Shown: piece after piece, positions 31,164-40,648 of the stretch
Layout of the letters: every line of letters starts with the position of its first letter
How positions within the stretch are numbered: position 1 is the first letter of the stretch
DNA from: Diplonema japonicum
Taxonomy: Eukaryota > Euglenozoa > Diplonemea > Diplonemida > Diplonemidae
NCBI GenBank assembly: GCA_964019335.1
Contig: OZ025710.1
Coordinates: 124,001-188,000 of the forward strand
Length of the DNA: 64,000 nt
Direction of reading: 5' to 3'
Position numbers and translations under genes: made by a program
Notes under the pieces: model-generated
Databases searched by the model: none
What the model saw: only the letters and a program-made list of their open reading frames with translations
What the model was told of the DNA's origin: nothing

Positions 31164-33428
31164 ACCCCCTCCCTGTTGGTTTTCTTTTTTGATCTTAAAA
31201 AGTAACTTTTTTTTTGTTTTGATATGGGGAAAATGGGTGGGGGGGGGGGGGGGAGAAAAGTTGGAGAGGGAAGAAAAAAAAAAAGCAGAGTTTTTGTTTC
31301 CTCTTTTTTTTTCTGTAAAAAAAAGGGGGGGGAGGGGAAGTTATTTTCAAAAAAAAAATAAAAATAAAAAAAGGTGGTTTTAGGAGAACTCCTTTTTTCC
31401 CCCTCTCCTTTTTCTTGATTCTAGTGTAAATGGTAGAACAGGTATAAAGGGGGAAAAGGGTAGGGAGGGGAAAGAAAGAAAAAAAGGGGGAAAAGGGGAA
31501 AAAAAGTAAGAGAGGAGAGAGAGAGAGAGAGAGAAAAGAGAAGAAGAGAGAGAAAAGAAAATTATTAACACATTTTCCCTTGTGCCTCCTCTACATCCCT
31601 GAATGGAAAGGTGGTGAAAATAAAATCGTGGAGATAAAAAAAAAAAAAAAACTGGGAAAGGGGGTGGGTCTTGACCAGAAATAGTTTTTTTTTTCAATTT
31701 CCTATTTCTCTTGAAGACCCTTCTTTCTCCTCTTTCTGTTGTGTTTTTTTTTTCTTTTTTTTTTTTTCGATCTTATGAAAGGAGGTGGTGCAAGCTTAAT
31801 TGTGCACAAAGCAGTGTTTCTCTATTCTTATTGCGCTGCCAATGGGTATTGTTAAAGCAAGAATTACAATAAAAAAAAAAGAAAAAGAAGAAAAAAAAAA
31901 AGCAAAACCTAAAATAAAAATAGGGGAATGCTGTTGGTATTCAATTTTTGTTTTATTCCCCCCCCCCCCACTGAAGAATCATTCAAGTTTCCCCAGGAAA
32001 GTAATGAAAAAGAAAGGAAAGGCCATGTATGGTGTAATAAGCTTTTTTTTTTTTTTTTAAATATTTTGTACAACAATTCAAAGAGAATCCAATTTCTTTT
32101 TTTGTGTGTGTGTGTGTTTTTTTTTTTATATTTTGCTTCCCCCCTTTTTTTTTCTCTTTTTTCAAAAAACACTTGATGTTTTTTTTTTTTTTTTTTTCGA
32201 TCTCTTAACGTCAAGGGGACACAAGTCGTACGGCGCTTAGTGCGACCACCACTCGGCTCCAACTGTACATAAAGTACAAGGGGTGGGGGGTAGTGGTCTG
32301 CCAACACATTGGAGTGAGCTCTAGACATGGCGTGCCTGGGGGGGGGGGGGGGGGGGGGGGCATCGTTTTCCTTTGCCGAATGCCCAGGTGACTTGCTTTA
32401 TTCTTTGTCACTCCGCTGAGCGCCTGGTCACAGACTTCGGCTTTAAAAAAAAAAAAAATTAGAAAATATGGAATGAATAATAGTTGTTCGTGCGCACTAG
32501 CGGGGTACTTCACGAAAACGTTGTTAATTTTTATTCCAAAAAAGAAAAGAAAAAAAAAACCTGTAATAAATATTATAAAAAAAAAAAAAAAAAAATCAAC
32601 TACCTGCGTTGCCAACGAATAGTCTTTGGTAGACAATATAATATTGCTAATACACACAAAAAAAAAGGGTTTTTTTTTTTTTTTCTTTTGTCATTCCGTA
32701 GTTTTTCTAGCCTCATCTCACTCATAGAGAAGAGAAGAAGAAAAAAAAAAAAAACAAGAAAAGGCTTCGCTACAGGGTGGAAACCAGGGGGGGGGGGGGG
32801 GGGGGAGAAGAGTCGGGTTTTTGGTATCTGCCTGAGCACACGTATATCATAATCCTGGGAATAAATACGGTACCTTGTGTTAGAGAAAAATGAGGGAACA
32901 GGCCAGTGGAGGAAAGCTAAATGGGGATCTTGGAAAAGATCCCCTAGAAATTTTATGGTGGGGGAAGGGGGAGGAATGTAAAAAAAAAAAAAAAAAAAAA
33001 AAAAAGGCGAGAGGAAGAAAAAAAAAAGTAAAGAGGCAGCCAAGGCAAGAAGCATCAGATCGTGAGCAGGAGAAGAAAAAAAAAAGAGGCATAATGCAAT
33101 AATAAATGTAACAAGCAAAAAAAAAAAATCTTTTTTTTTTAAATAATAATACCGTCTTTGTACTTCGTGGAACGAAAAAAATGTTCGCTGAAAATATAGG
33201 GATTTCTTATTTTTTTTTTTTATTTCAAGGCTCTTTAGAACTTTCCCGATCCATATTAAATACAAAAATACGGTAATAAAGAGGGGTTTTTTTTTTCATC
33301 TTCCATCTCAGAAAACCTATGGAAGAGTATTTGCGGTCCGCCCTGTTTATGTTATTTTGATAAAGTCCATTCTCCTTTCTTGCATTAAGAGAAGATGACC
33401 CTCTCTTTGCGCGAAAAGGACCAAGGGG

Positions 33429-33463
<35 letters not shown>

Positions 33464-33600
33464 CTACTAGCTTGATGAAATCAAGGGTAAAGGTGAACCC
33501 TTTTTTTTTTTTTTTTTTTTTTTTTTTCCTTTTTTTTATACAAATAAAAAATAATAATAATGTTACAATCCCCCACCCCCTTCTTCATATGGATCCGGCC
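31164..33600. other. 2.4-kb spacer of homopolymers with exon-like islands
   Basis: Mostly A/T runs plus poly-G tracts at about 32339-32360 and 32788-32805. Within it, several short mixed islands (about 32210-32445, 32490-32520, 32600-32660, 32700-32735, 32815-32950, 33150-33200, 33300-33420) show coding-like composition and possible GT/AG borders on the minus strand. No continuous gene could be assembled. Confidence 0.45.
32194..32328 (-). CDS. Low-confidence small ORF or first exon
   Basis: An ATG at 32328 follows a poly-C tract ending CAG by seven bases, a good acceptor layout. It opens about 45 codons of mixed protein-like sequence (MSRAHSNVLADHYPPPLVLY, then LEPSGGRTKRRT) before entering a poly-A run. 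No donor that preserves a longer product was found. It may be the start of a fragmented gene in this spacer or chance. Confidence 0.25.
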
Positions 33601-36342
33601 TTAGTCTCTTTCTACATGAGCCATCAATGACCTCGACCTCATAGATCCCTTTCTTGTGGCAGGAAGGAATTCGGGATCTGAAGATGCGACGGCGGGTTCT
33701 GCGGCATCAGGAGGGGGCGCAGATCTTGACCTTGAGGTGGGTGTGGACGACCCGGAAGCCGATCTCCCACGCCCTGTATCTTCCACTGGGGTGATTACAA
33801 AAATAGGCTTCGCAACCTCTTCTTTTTCCACAGCAATCGGCATCGTCTCGGGGATCTCGTTAGTAGTAGAAGTAGGTACCGCAACAGGCTGGATCATGGA
33901 AGGGGTGTTGTAATTGTAAAAATAATTGAAATCGTGTTCCGAAACAGGGGACTGCGGGTTCCCCCAGTACCCCGTGGGGGAGCTCATAGTTGGGCTGCTA
34001 ACCTGCGGCATGCAATACTGCGAGACTGGCGATCCTGGCATTTGATCGAAATAAGAGCTTTGCGGCTTCACATTTCCACATGGTGACATGGGGCTCATCG
34101 GGCTCGTCGGCGATTTGATGCTCTTGCCCTCAGTTTGGTTGATGGCTTTCGTGTATTTTTCAGCAGAAACATGAAGTTTCGTGCAAGCTCTACCTTCTCT
34201 GCATGTGTTTGAAGCTAGGTATTCATTGCAGAGTGCGAAGCCACTGCGCTGATGGTGTGAGAGGCTTCTGTACTTATCCTTGGCCTGGCAGGAGTCTACC
34301 TCTGAGTACTTGAAGGCGATCACCTCCCCCGTCTCTAGGTTTGTCGCTAAGATGTCGGACACGTAAACCTTTCTTGAATCGTAAAACCTGGAACGGAGCT
34401 CCTGCACCCACGTGCGGTCCGCGTGGATCTGCTGGCAACGGGCCTTCATGTTGCATTGACCGTCCTATGAGATGGGGAGAAAAATGAGAATAATAAATAT
34501 TATTTTTTTTTTACCTGGTATTTCATGCAGATTTGCGCTCTCCTGCCGCTTGGGTTGCTTGTGTATGTGTGTTTGCCTGGTATTTTTAATTTATTTTATC
34601 CCCTAAAGGCCCGGAGCCTATCTACGGTACCCCCCCATTTTCGTTGTTGCTTTAAATACTCAAAAAAAGGGCAGCATGCAACCATAGGAAGGTGCAAGGA
34701 AAGGGTAAACGGTACTAAAATTTTCAATTCCAGGTGCCAGATGCAGATGAGAACACTTAACTATGTGTGTAAGAGGGGGGTTGAGGGGGTACTTTTTATG
34801 TCCGATTTTGGGGGGTCTTGTCGTGGGGGGTCCGTGGAGTTATGGCTGGGCTAAAAAGGGCAGCATTCTATTTGGTGCCCTGAACTCTAGGATTGAGGTC
34901 AGTCTGGAGACTTTTTGGGGCTGTGGGATGAAAAAAGCAACTTGTGAGTTTTTTTTTCCAGCTGGGGTAGCATGCAAGGGTAAAAAACACGTTTTGCATA
35001 AGGGGGTTTTGCAACAGGGGCACCACGTTTGCACCTTCTTCCCGCACCCAGGAACAGCACAGAGCACCCTCCTCACCTTCGTTCCGTTCATCATGGTCTC
35101 GGAGGTGTGATTTAGGGTCAAATCGAGACGTTTTGGGTATTTCTGAGTGAGGGAATCCTCATTGCTAGCGTGTTTGCGCTTGGGGGTCGGTGACGGTGCT
35201 GCCGAAGTGTGTGTGCTATCGGTTTTTGGGGCATGGGTGAGAAGCTTGCCAACAAGTTCTTCTTCGAAGCTCGGGAAGCCATAATTTTTGCCACATTCCC
35301 TGCTTTTCTTCCAGATTATGGAGTTGGCAACACAGCTTTCCAGGACCCAATAAAAAACGACCATGGTCCACTTCCGGGTTTTCATATGCCGAACTCCAGT
35401 CCCCTGGAGCTGGTCTTGCCGGTCAGGGGTCGACAGCAAACCCTTAGGAGTCGACAGTACGCATGACTAGGTCCTGTGTTGTGGACTTCTTGCTGAAAAT
35501 GTCGAAATTCGCCGGGTAACAGTTTTATGAGCCGCATGTAGCGATTGCCTTGATGCCACCGAGTTGCTTTTTTGTGGTGCCATGACTTTTATTGTTGTCG
35601 GGATAACACTGTCGTCAACAGACAACCACTTGCCAGGGTCCGCACAGTCCTACACCGGTTGACAATGATGTCAAGAAACCTGCACATGAGGTGCAGTTTC
35701 AGGCCTTCCAAATGTTTTCCAGGTTGTCAAAGCTGTATGTCAACGAATCGGTTTGCTCATTTTCTCAAAAGCCGGGATGGTTAAATTGTCCAGTAGCTCT
35801 TCATGTTCGGTGCCGAGCGTAAACCCATTAACAGGACCACCCAAGCCAAATTTTGTACTCTGGGATGGAAAGATTCAGATTCCGCTGTTTTCTTGAATCG
35901 AAACGACCGTTCATGGAAGAAACTATGAGCTCAAGGACCGCGTGTGCAAAAAAAAAGATTAAAAACACCCTCCTCATTGGCCGCTTCACCTAGAGGTGTC
36001 CTAAGCCCACCTTTTCACAGAAATGAAATGATTTGGGCCTTTGGGAGTATTTCTCCCACCCAAGCATCGATTCCGGCCCCTCTTTGACCGCCTCATCGTC
36101 TTTTTCTTCTTTATCTGACCAGTCGGGGGAGACTCACGTTTTCGCTGCTATTTTGACCATCTGATAGCCAACCCTGCCGGTTTCAATTAAAACAAAACTT
36201 TTAACGCAAAATGTAGTTCCAAGACAAAATAAACCGTGCAACAATGCCATATTTTGAAGTCCAGGGGCCGTGTTCAAAAAAAAGTACTTAGCGAAAAAGC
36301 AAATTTTGAAATAAGGACAAAAACGTCCGCGCGGGCGTTTAG

Positions 36343-36392
<50 letters not shown>

Positions 36393-36712
36393 CCCAGAGT
36401 ATCGTCAACGCAGTGGCTTGGGACGTCGTAGACCTTTTGGTTGTACGGGTCGCAGCATCTTACAACCAGTGGTGCGGGCCTCTCGCCCATTTGAACGGAC
36501 TGTTGTGGCTGTTGCTGCTGCTGCAGTTTTCGGTTGTTCCTTGTTAACCCATTCTGGCTAGGGGGCGAAGACAGTTCGTAAGAAGGGTATTCATAATGCC
36601 CACTGTGCGGGCTCCCCAGCATCGGAGAACCGATCTGGTTGTGCGGGCTCCCGACAAGCGACCCACCCATGTGGTGCGGGCTTCCAAGGCTACCAAGCTG
36701 CAACGTCTGCAT
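33601..36712 (-). CDS. CCCH zinc-finger protein with 1.8-kb transposon-bearing intron (3 exons)
   Basis: Exons are 36712-36394, 34576-34515 and 34464-33601, 414 residues, with phases matching (1, then 0). The N-terminal part is Gln/Ser/Pro-rich with a SLGSPHH/VGSPHN repeat pattern, then a block VVRCCDPYNQKVYDVPSHCV. Finger 1 spans exons 2-3 (C-X7-C-X5-C-X3-H, ending CQQIH) and finger 2 is CNEYLASNTC...CTKLH (C-X8-C-X5-C-X3-H). The tail is disordered and rich in Ser/Pro. This layout resembles the ZC3H RNA-binding regulators abundant in kinetoplastids. Exon 1 is linked to exon 2 because GTATTA/ACCAG keeps frame. The alternative is an independent start at 34638 (a 13-nt first exon, ATG to 34626). 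Confidence 0.72.
34640..36392 (-). pseudogene. Decayed piggyBac-type transposase in intron 1 of the CCCH gene
   Basis: An open frame at 34840-35439 (199 codons) encodes a piggyBac C-terminus: DRQDQL, then MKTRKWTMVVFYWVLESCV, matching the DQ-(x)n-RRK-W-FFWLLD block of DDE_Tnp_1_7. It ends in a Cys-rich zinc-binding end (CAVPGCGKK, CPCCKTPLCKTCF, LHA). Upstream in sense (35440 to about 36130) are short matches to the transposase body split by stops and frameshifts, for example KWLSVDDSVIPTTIK and an acidic N-terminal patch near 36070-36110. The element cannot encode an active enzyme. Terminal repeats and flanking TTAA could not be fixed. It explains why this intron is about 30 times longer than most others here. 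Confidence 0.7.
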
Positions 36713-36719
36713 GTAAACT

Positions 36720-36753
<34 letters not shown>

Positions 36754-36850
36754 CCTCTCCCTCCTTTTTGTTTCTTTTTTTTTTTTTTGAAAGTCCCATA
36801 CATGGTACGGGTCGTTAAAAAGAATGAAAAAAAAAAAATAAAAAAAAAGT

Positions 36851-39067
36851 CTACCATGCAATGCCCCGTGCGGCCTTCAAGATTAAATCCGGCCCCGACC
36901 ATTCAGTCTGTCCAGCGTCCGCTTCGTCAAGGCCGGGCAATACAACAGGCAGGATGCTCACCATGTCCTGATGCCCCACCTCAGGAACCGCAGTAAAAAA
37001 GACCCCTGAAACCGGCAGAAACGCATGCCAAGCATAGTCCCCGGCAAGGTCGAACAAAAAAATCCGATGGAGCATTGCCTCTGACAGCGTTGGGGTTATC
37101 GGGTGGCCTAGAGACTGCAGGGAAGAATGCAGTTTAACCGTTTCGCGCATAGTCGCCTTGCTCGGGTTCGATAGGAAATCGTGTAAAACTCGAAATGTCA
37201 CTTCCGGGTGTGAAAGCCGATGTCTCGCCATCCCATGAAAAACACGAACGAAAGAGCTCGCATCAACCGCTTCACCTTCAACTGTTAAAACCTCAAGACA
37301 CCTTTCCACCAACAGGTACGGCATAGGTTCCATGTCTAAGACCACACGCAGAAGATGGTAAGCATAGTGCGCGTCGTGTATTTCTATCAGATCTCCCTTG
37401 CTTAGCAACATCTCACCAAAATCAACATCTTGAACCCGGCACGCCTCGAGGAATTCAATAACATACTCTGCACCCATTGGGATATGTGATGACAACAATT
37501 TGAGAAGATTTTGTTTCACGATGTGAGGAGGCCCTCGGGTTGTGAAGGACACAACGTCGCTTCGGTTGAAGTTCCCTTCAGACACATCATCGCACACTGC
37601 ATGTAGGAGCCGTAAAGGTACGGACAACCCTGTTTCAAAAAGAACCCGGAGCGTAGAGAAACGATGATGGGGAGTATTTGCTGTTTCTTCGGGCTTCTCG
37701 TGGGAGCCGTGCTGCAACAACACGATGCTGAGTTCCAAGCTTGGTTCGGCTACTTCGTAGATCCTTTTGAGAATCCGTTTCCGCAGATGCCCTGTCACGT
37801 CGATCGCTCGGACACCGTTCAGAAGCTTCGCGGCGGTGCCCACCTTGCCGATTAGTTCTCCCTGATCGAGGTTCCTCTCAATCTCATTCTTTGCGTACAA
37901 AACAAATTTTTTTGATATAAATCCGGCATCTTCAACTAGTTGCACTGCAGAAGCCGTTTGTTCCATGTCAAGCTGAGCACCGATCAGCATGTGCGCCATG
38001 CTTTTAAAGATGTTTAGTGCGGTTTCTGATCGGTCGACGTGCGACGCCGCCGCCTCCATGATTTTAAGAATATCCGTTGGTTCGGGAGATCTGAGCCTTT
38101 TGCAAGTTCGGATAAGTTTTTCCATGACCAACCTAACAGGATGCCGTCTGTCGGGAGGGATGCACTTCAGAACCGTTACAAGATCATCGATGTTTTTGAA
38201 CCGAAACTCCGAGATCCTTTTCAATTCGAGCAGGCTGTCCCACGTCTGCTGTTTGTAAGAAACCCGAGCACGACGACACGATTTGATTAATATCGCAAAG
38301 TCTCCTTCGCCTAGATTGTGCCGGGATGTGCAGGTGTCCACGTATGACGTGAATGGTTTCAATGGTATGACCCTGCCTGTCTTTATTAAAGTGGACAACA
38401 TGTGTACGAAAAAGACTAGGCTTGATGTGTGCAGTTCGCAGGCATTGGCCTCGATGGCATGGACGATGTTGGTCGGTGAAAGTAGGTTGTTCTCGGCGAT
38501 CGGTTGTAGGACATTGAGCATGTTTTTCGGGGCGGTTTTTTGCGCGACGAAATCATCCGGTTTTGCGGTTGCCACCCTGTGTAATAATGATTCGAAAAGC
38601 TCTGTTTCGAGGTACCGAGTGTCCGCAGAGGCCTGCAGCAGTGTACAGATGCTGTCCAGCGACAGATTCGGTGCTATTTCCGCGACCCGACACTGCACCC
38701 CTCGCACGATTTCACGATTTGCACTGATTTTCATTTTCGCGTAGTTTGCCAAAAGACCAACCACCTCGTCGGCGGTTACCATTTTGATATGTTGTACAAC
38801 TCCAAGCCCCAGCCACTGCTGCATCCCGCTCAGAGCCACCCTCATATGGCTGTGGATAGAAATCGCTTTACACAGATCTCTCCAATGGATGCTGTCGGTG
38901 TCTAGTTTGCTCATGATGTTCGCCGAGTCGCGGGCGATTTCTTGTTTTATGACGGCGGCCGCTGCCGACTGCGTCCCTGCATTGAACAGCTCCCGCTTGA
39001 GACGTGTGCATTTGGTGATGTATCCGCTGAAGGTAGCAGGCGACGGGTGCTTAGCTAGGGTGAACAT
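36851..39067 (-). CDS. 738-residue helical-repeat-like protein, mitochondrial RNA-processing type candidate
   Basis: Single exon. The sequence is predominantly amphipathic helices with repeated LL/hydrophobic patterns about every 35-40 residues (VGLLANYAKMK, ICTLLQASADTRY, MLNVLQPIAENN, DDLVTVLKCIPPDRR). It resembles the alpha-helical FAST/RAP or pentatricopeptide-like proteins of organelles, which are numerous in euglenozoan mitochondria. No RAP domain or canonical PPR motif can be pinned down. The N-terminus (MFTLAKHPSPATFSGYITKCTRLKR) is basic with hydroxylated residues and could be a mitochondrial targeting peptide. Assignment is by shape only. The stop lies only 139 bp before the next gene start. 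Confidence 0.65.
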   Translation of the reverse strand: MFTLAKHPSPATFSGYITKCTRLKRELFNAGTQSAAAAVIKQEIARDSANIMSKLDTDSIHWRDLCKAISIHSHMRVALSGMQQWLGLGVVQHIKMVTADEVVGLLANYAKMKISANREIVRGVQCRVAEIAPNLSLDSICTLLQASADTRYLETELFESLLHRVATAKPDDFVAQKTAPKNMLNVLQPIAENNLLSPTNIVHAIEANACELHTSSLVFFVHMLSTLIKTGRVIPLKPFTSYVDTCTSRHNLGEGDFAILIKSCRRARVSYKQQTWDSLLELKRISEFRFKNIDDLVTVLKCIPPDRRHPVRLVMEKLIRTCKRLRSPEPTDILKIMEAAASHVDRSETALNIFKSMAHMLIGAQLDMEQTASAVQLVEDAGFISKKFVLYAKNEIERNLDQGELIGKVGTAAKLLNGVRAIDVTGHLRKRILKRIYEVAEPSLELSIVLLQHGSHEKPEETANTPHHRFSTLRVLFETGLSVPLRLLHAVCDDVSEGNFNRSDVVSFTTRGPPHIVKQNLLKLLSSHIPMGAEYVIEFLEACRVQDVDFGEMLLSKGDLIEIHDAHYAYHLLRVVLDMEPMPYLLVERCLEVLTVEGEAVDASSFVRVFHGMARHRLSHPEVTFRVLHDFLSNPSKATMRETVKLHSSLQSLGHPITPTLSEAMLHRIFLFDLAGDYAWHAFLPVSGVFFTAVPEVGHQDMVSILPVVLPGLDEADAGQTEWSGPDLILKAARGIAW

Positions 39068-39978
39068 TCATTTTTTATTTCACTCTTCAGAAATTACTTC
39101 ACGCACTGGGGGGGGCCATTACTTCACGGTGAAATAATGGCCTGTTTTCCGTGAAGTAATAGGGGGTTTCCGTTAAATAATATGCCTCGGTAGGCCAATT
39201 TTTGCCTCGGTTCGGTTCCCAGTGGGGCTACTTTTTCCTCTCAGTTTGCTAATTTCCCCCCAGGTTCAGCTCAATTGGCCAACTTTTGCCTCGGCTCAGT
39301 TCCAAGTTGGACTACTTTTTCCTCCCAATTTGCCCACTTTTGGCTAGGCCTTGTTCCCAGTTTCAGGGGGAAACTCTTCTGTGGGTAAGGGTAACTTGGT
39401 CAGCTTACCCAAGCTCCCCAAAAGACTTCAAAATACCGAAGCAGCAGAAGAGAAAAGGAGTCAGCGGCCACGCCAGGTATGGGAAGGCCTGATTAGAGAT
39501 GGTGACAGTGGCAATGCCAGCGACAGCGGCAGCTCTTAGTCAACAAAAGGAGGGAAAACAACTTGTATTGTAACCTTTGTAACCCCTCTCTTGTTGTACC
39601 CCTTGTCACCCTGTTGTGCCCCTCGTGGTGAAGTAATTTCAGAGTGTCGTGAAATAAAACCACTTACCTACCGCCAAGTAATGCTTTACCGACCTCTCGG
39701 TTCCGCATTTTACCATCTCGGGCCCTCGACGGTAAAATGCGGAACCTCGAGGTAACGGTAAAGTCATTACTTGTTGGCAGTAAATAGCTATTTTTTTTTT
39801 TTTTTCGCTTTTTTTTTTTTTTATTTCACTTCACGCAGGGCCCTCGTGCAAAAAATTCGGGAACTCGAGTTAAATAATGACTCATAATTTGTTGGCAATA
39901 AATAGCTATTTTTCTCCTTTGGATGACCTTCTTCGGGCTTCGACGGTGGAGAGGACCACGCGCATCGCATCCTCTGGC
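39068..39978. repeat. Foldback and direct-repeat cluster
   Basis: Three repeat types are present. A near-perfect palindrome of 14-bp arms lies at 39114-39127/39129-39142 (GGCCATTACTTCAC). Two direct copies of an approximately 84-bp unit begin with GGCCAA near 39193 and 39277. A perfect 16-bp inverted repeat is at 39699-39714/39731-39746 (GGTTCCGCATTTTACC) inside a longer imperfect palindrome from about 39679 to 39768. A further direct repeat (TTGGCA(A/G)TAAATAGCTATTTTT) occurs near 39773 and 39891. No ORF is supported. It looks like nested MITE or foldback debris. Confidence 0.65.
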
Positions 39979-40484
39979 TCAAGCCGGAGACTCCCCTGCA
40001 GGAAGCATTGAAATGGCGGATTCAGCGGGCAGGGGCTTGGCGGTGTCATCGAGAGGGCGTGGGGATTCGGACCCTATCTGAGTCGGAGAAGGACCACTGT
40101 TAGGTGGCTTTCGTGCAGGTGCAGGCGGATACAGTGCGAGGTAGCAGCTTTTTTTTTCCAAAAAAAGAAAAAAAAAAAAAAGAAAAAAAAAAAAAAAACT
40201 ACAGTGTAACGTGCGTGTGTAAAAAAAATCTACCCCACCATGTCCTTCAGGTTAGTATCGCAGTACCGGCTGCACAAGCAAGCGTTGTCTCGGCCGTAGG
40301 CTCGCTTCGCAACACGGGCCTTCAGCCGCTCCAGTTTTTCCCGGTCCCCGGCGCAGGTTGGGTGTATAAGGGATAGATCCTGCAGCGCCTGTAAGGAGTT
40401 GCATTTCTTCACAGATTGTAACGCGCTGGAAATCCGTTTGGCGGTCGTCTTATGCGCTCCTGTGAGGGCTGGCACAGTGGACAT
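39979..40484 (-). CDS. Small unknown protein, 139 residues (2 exons)
   Basis: Exons are 40484-40234 and 40147-39979; the intron is 86 nt (GTAGAT to AAAAAG), T-rich then A-rich. Without splicing the frame would end at 40230 (84 residues). The spliced frame fits phase 2/1 and continues into a coding-like Pro/Ser-rich tail (YPPAPARKPPNSGPSPTQ). The first exon is a helical, basic segment with Cys pairs (CNSLQALQDL, CLCSRYC). No domain is recognised. ATG follows GTGTGAG by two bases. Confidence 0.62.
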
Positions 40485-40595
40485 TTCTCACACCCCAGCT
40501 TTTTTTTTTTTTTTTTTTTTTTTTAATTAAATGCCTGGGCGAGTTACCGGACAATGCAACAACAACAGCAACACATCTATTAAAAAAAAGAAAGG

Positions 40596-40628
<33 letters not shown>

Positions 40629-40648
40629 GTAAGGATGTAAGATGTTTT

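Noticed and set aside
34626..34638. 13-nt first exon (ATG GGG GGG TAC C) for the CCCH gene
   Set aside because: Phase also fits, but the upstream exon at 36394-36712 supplies a protein-like N-terminal block in phase, so the microexon is kept only as an alternative.
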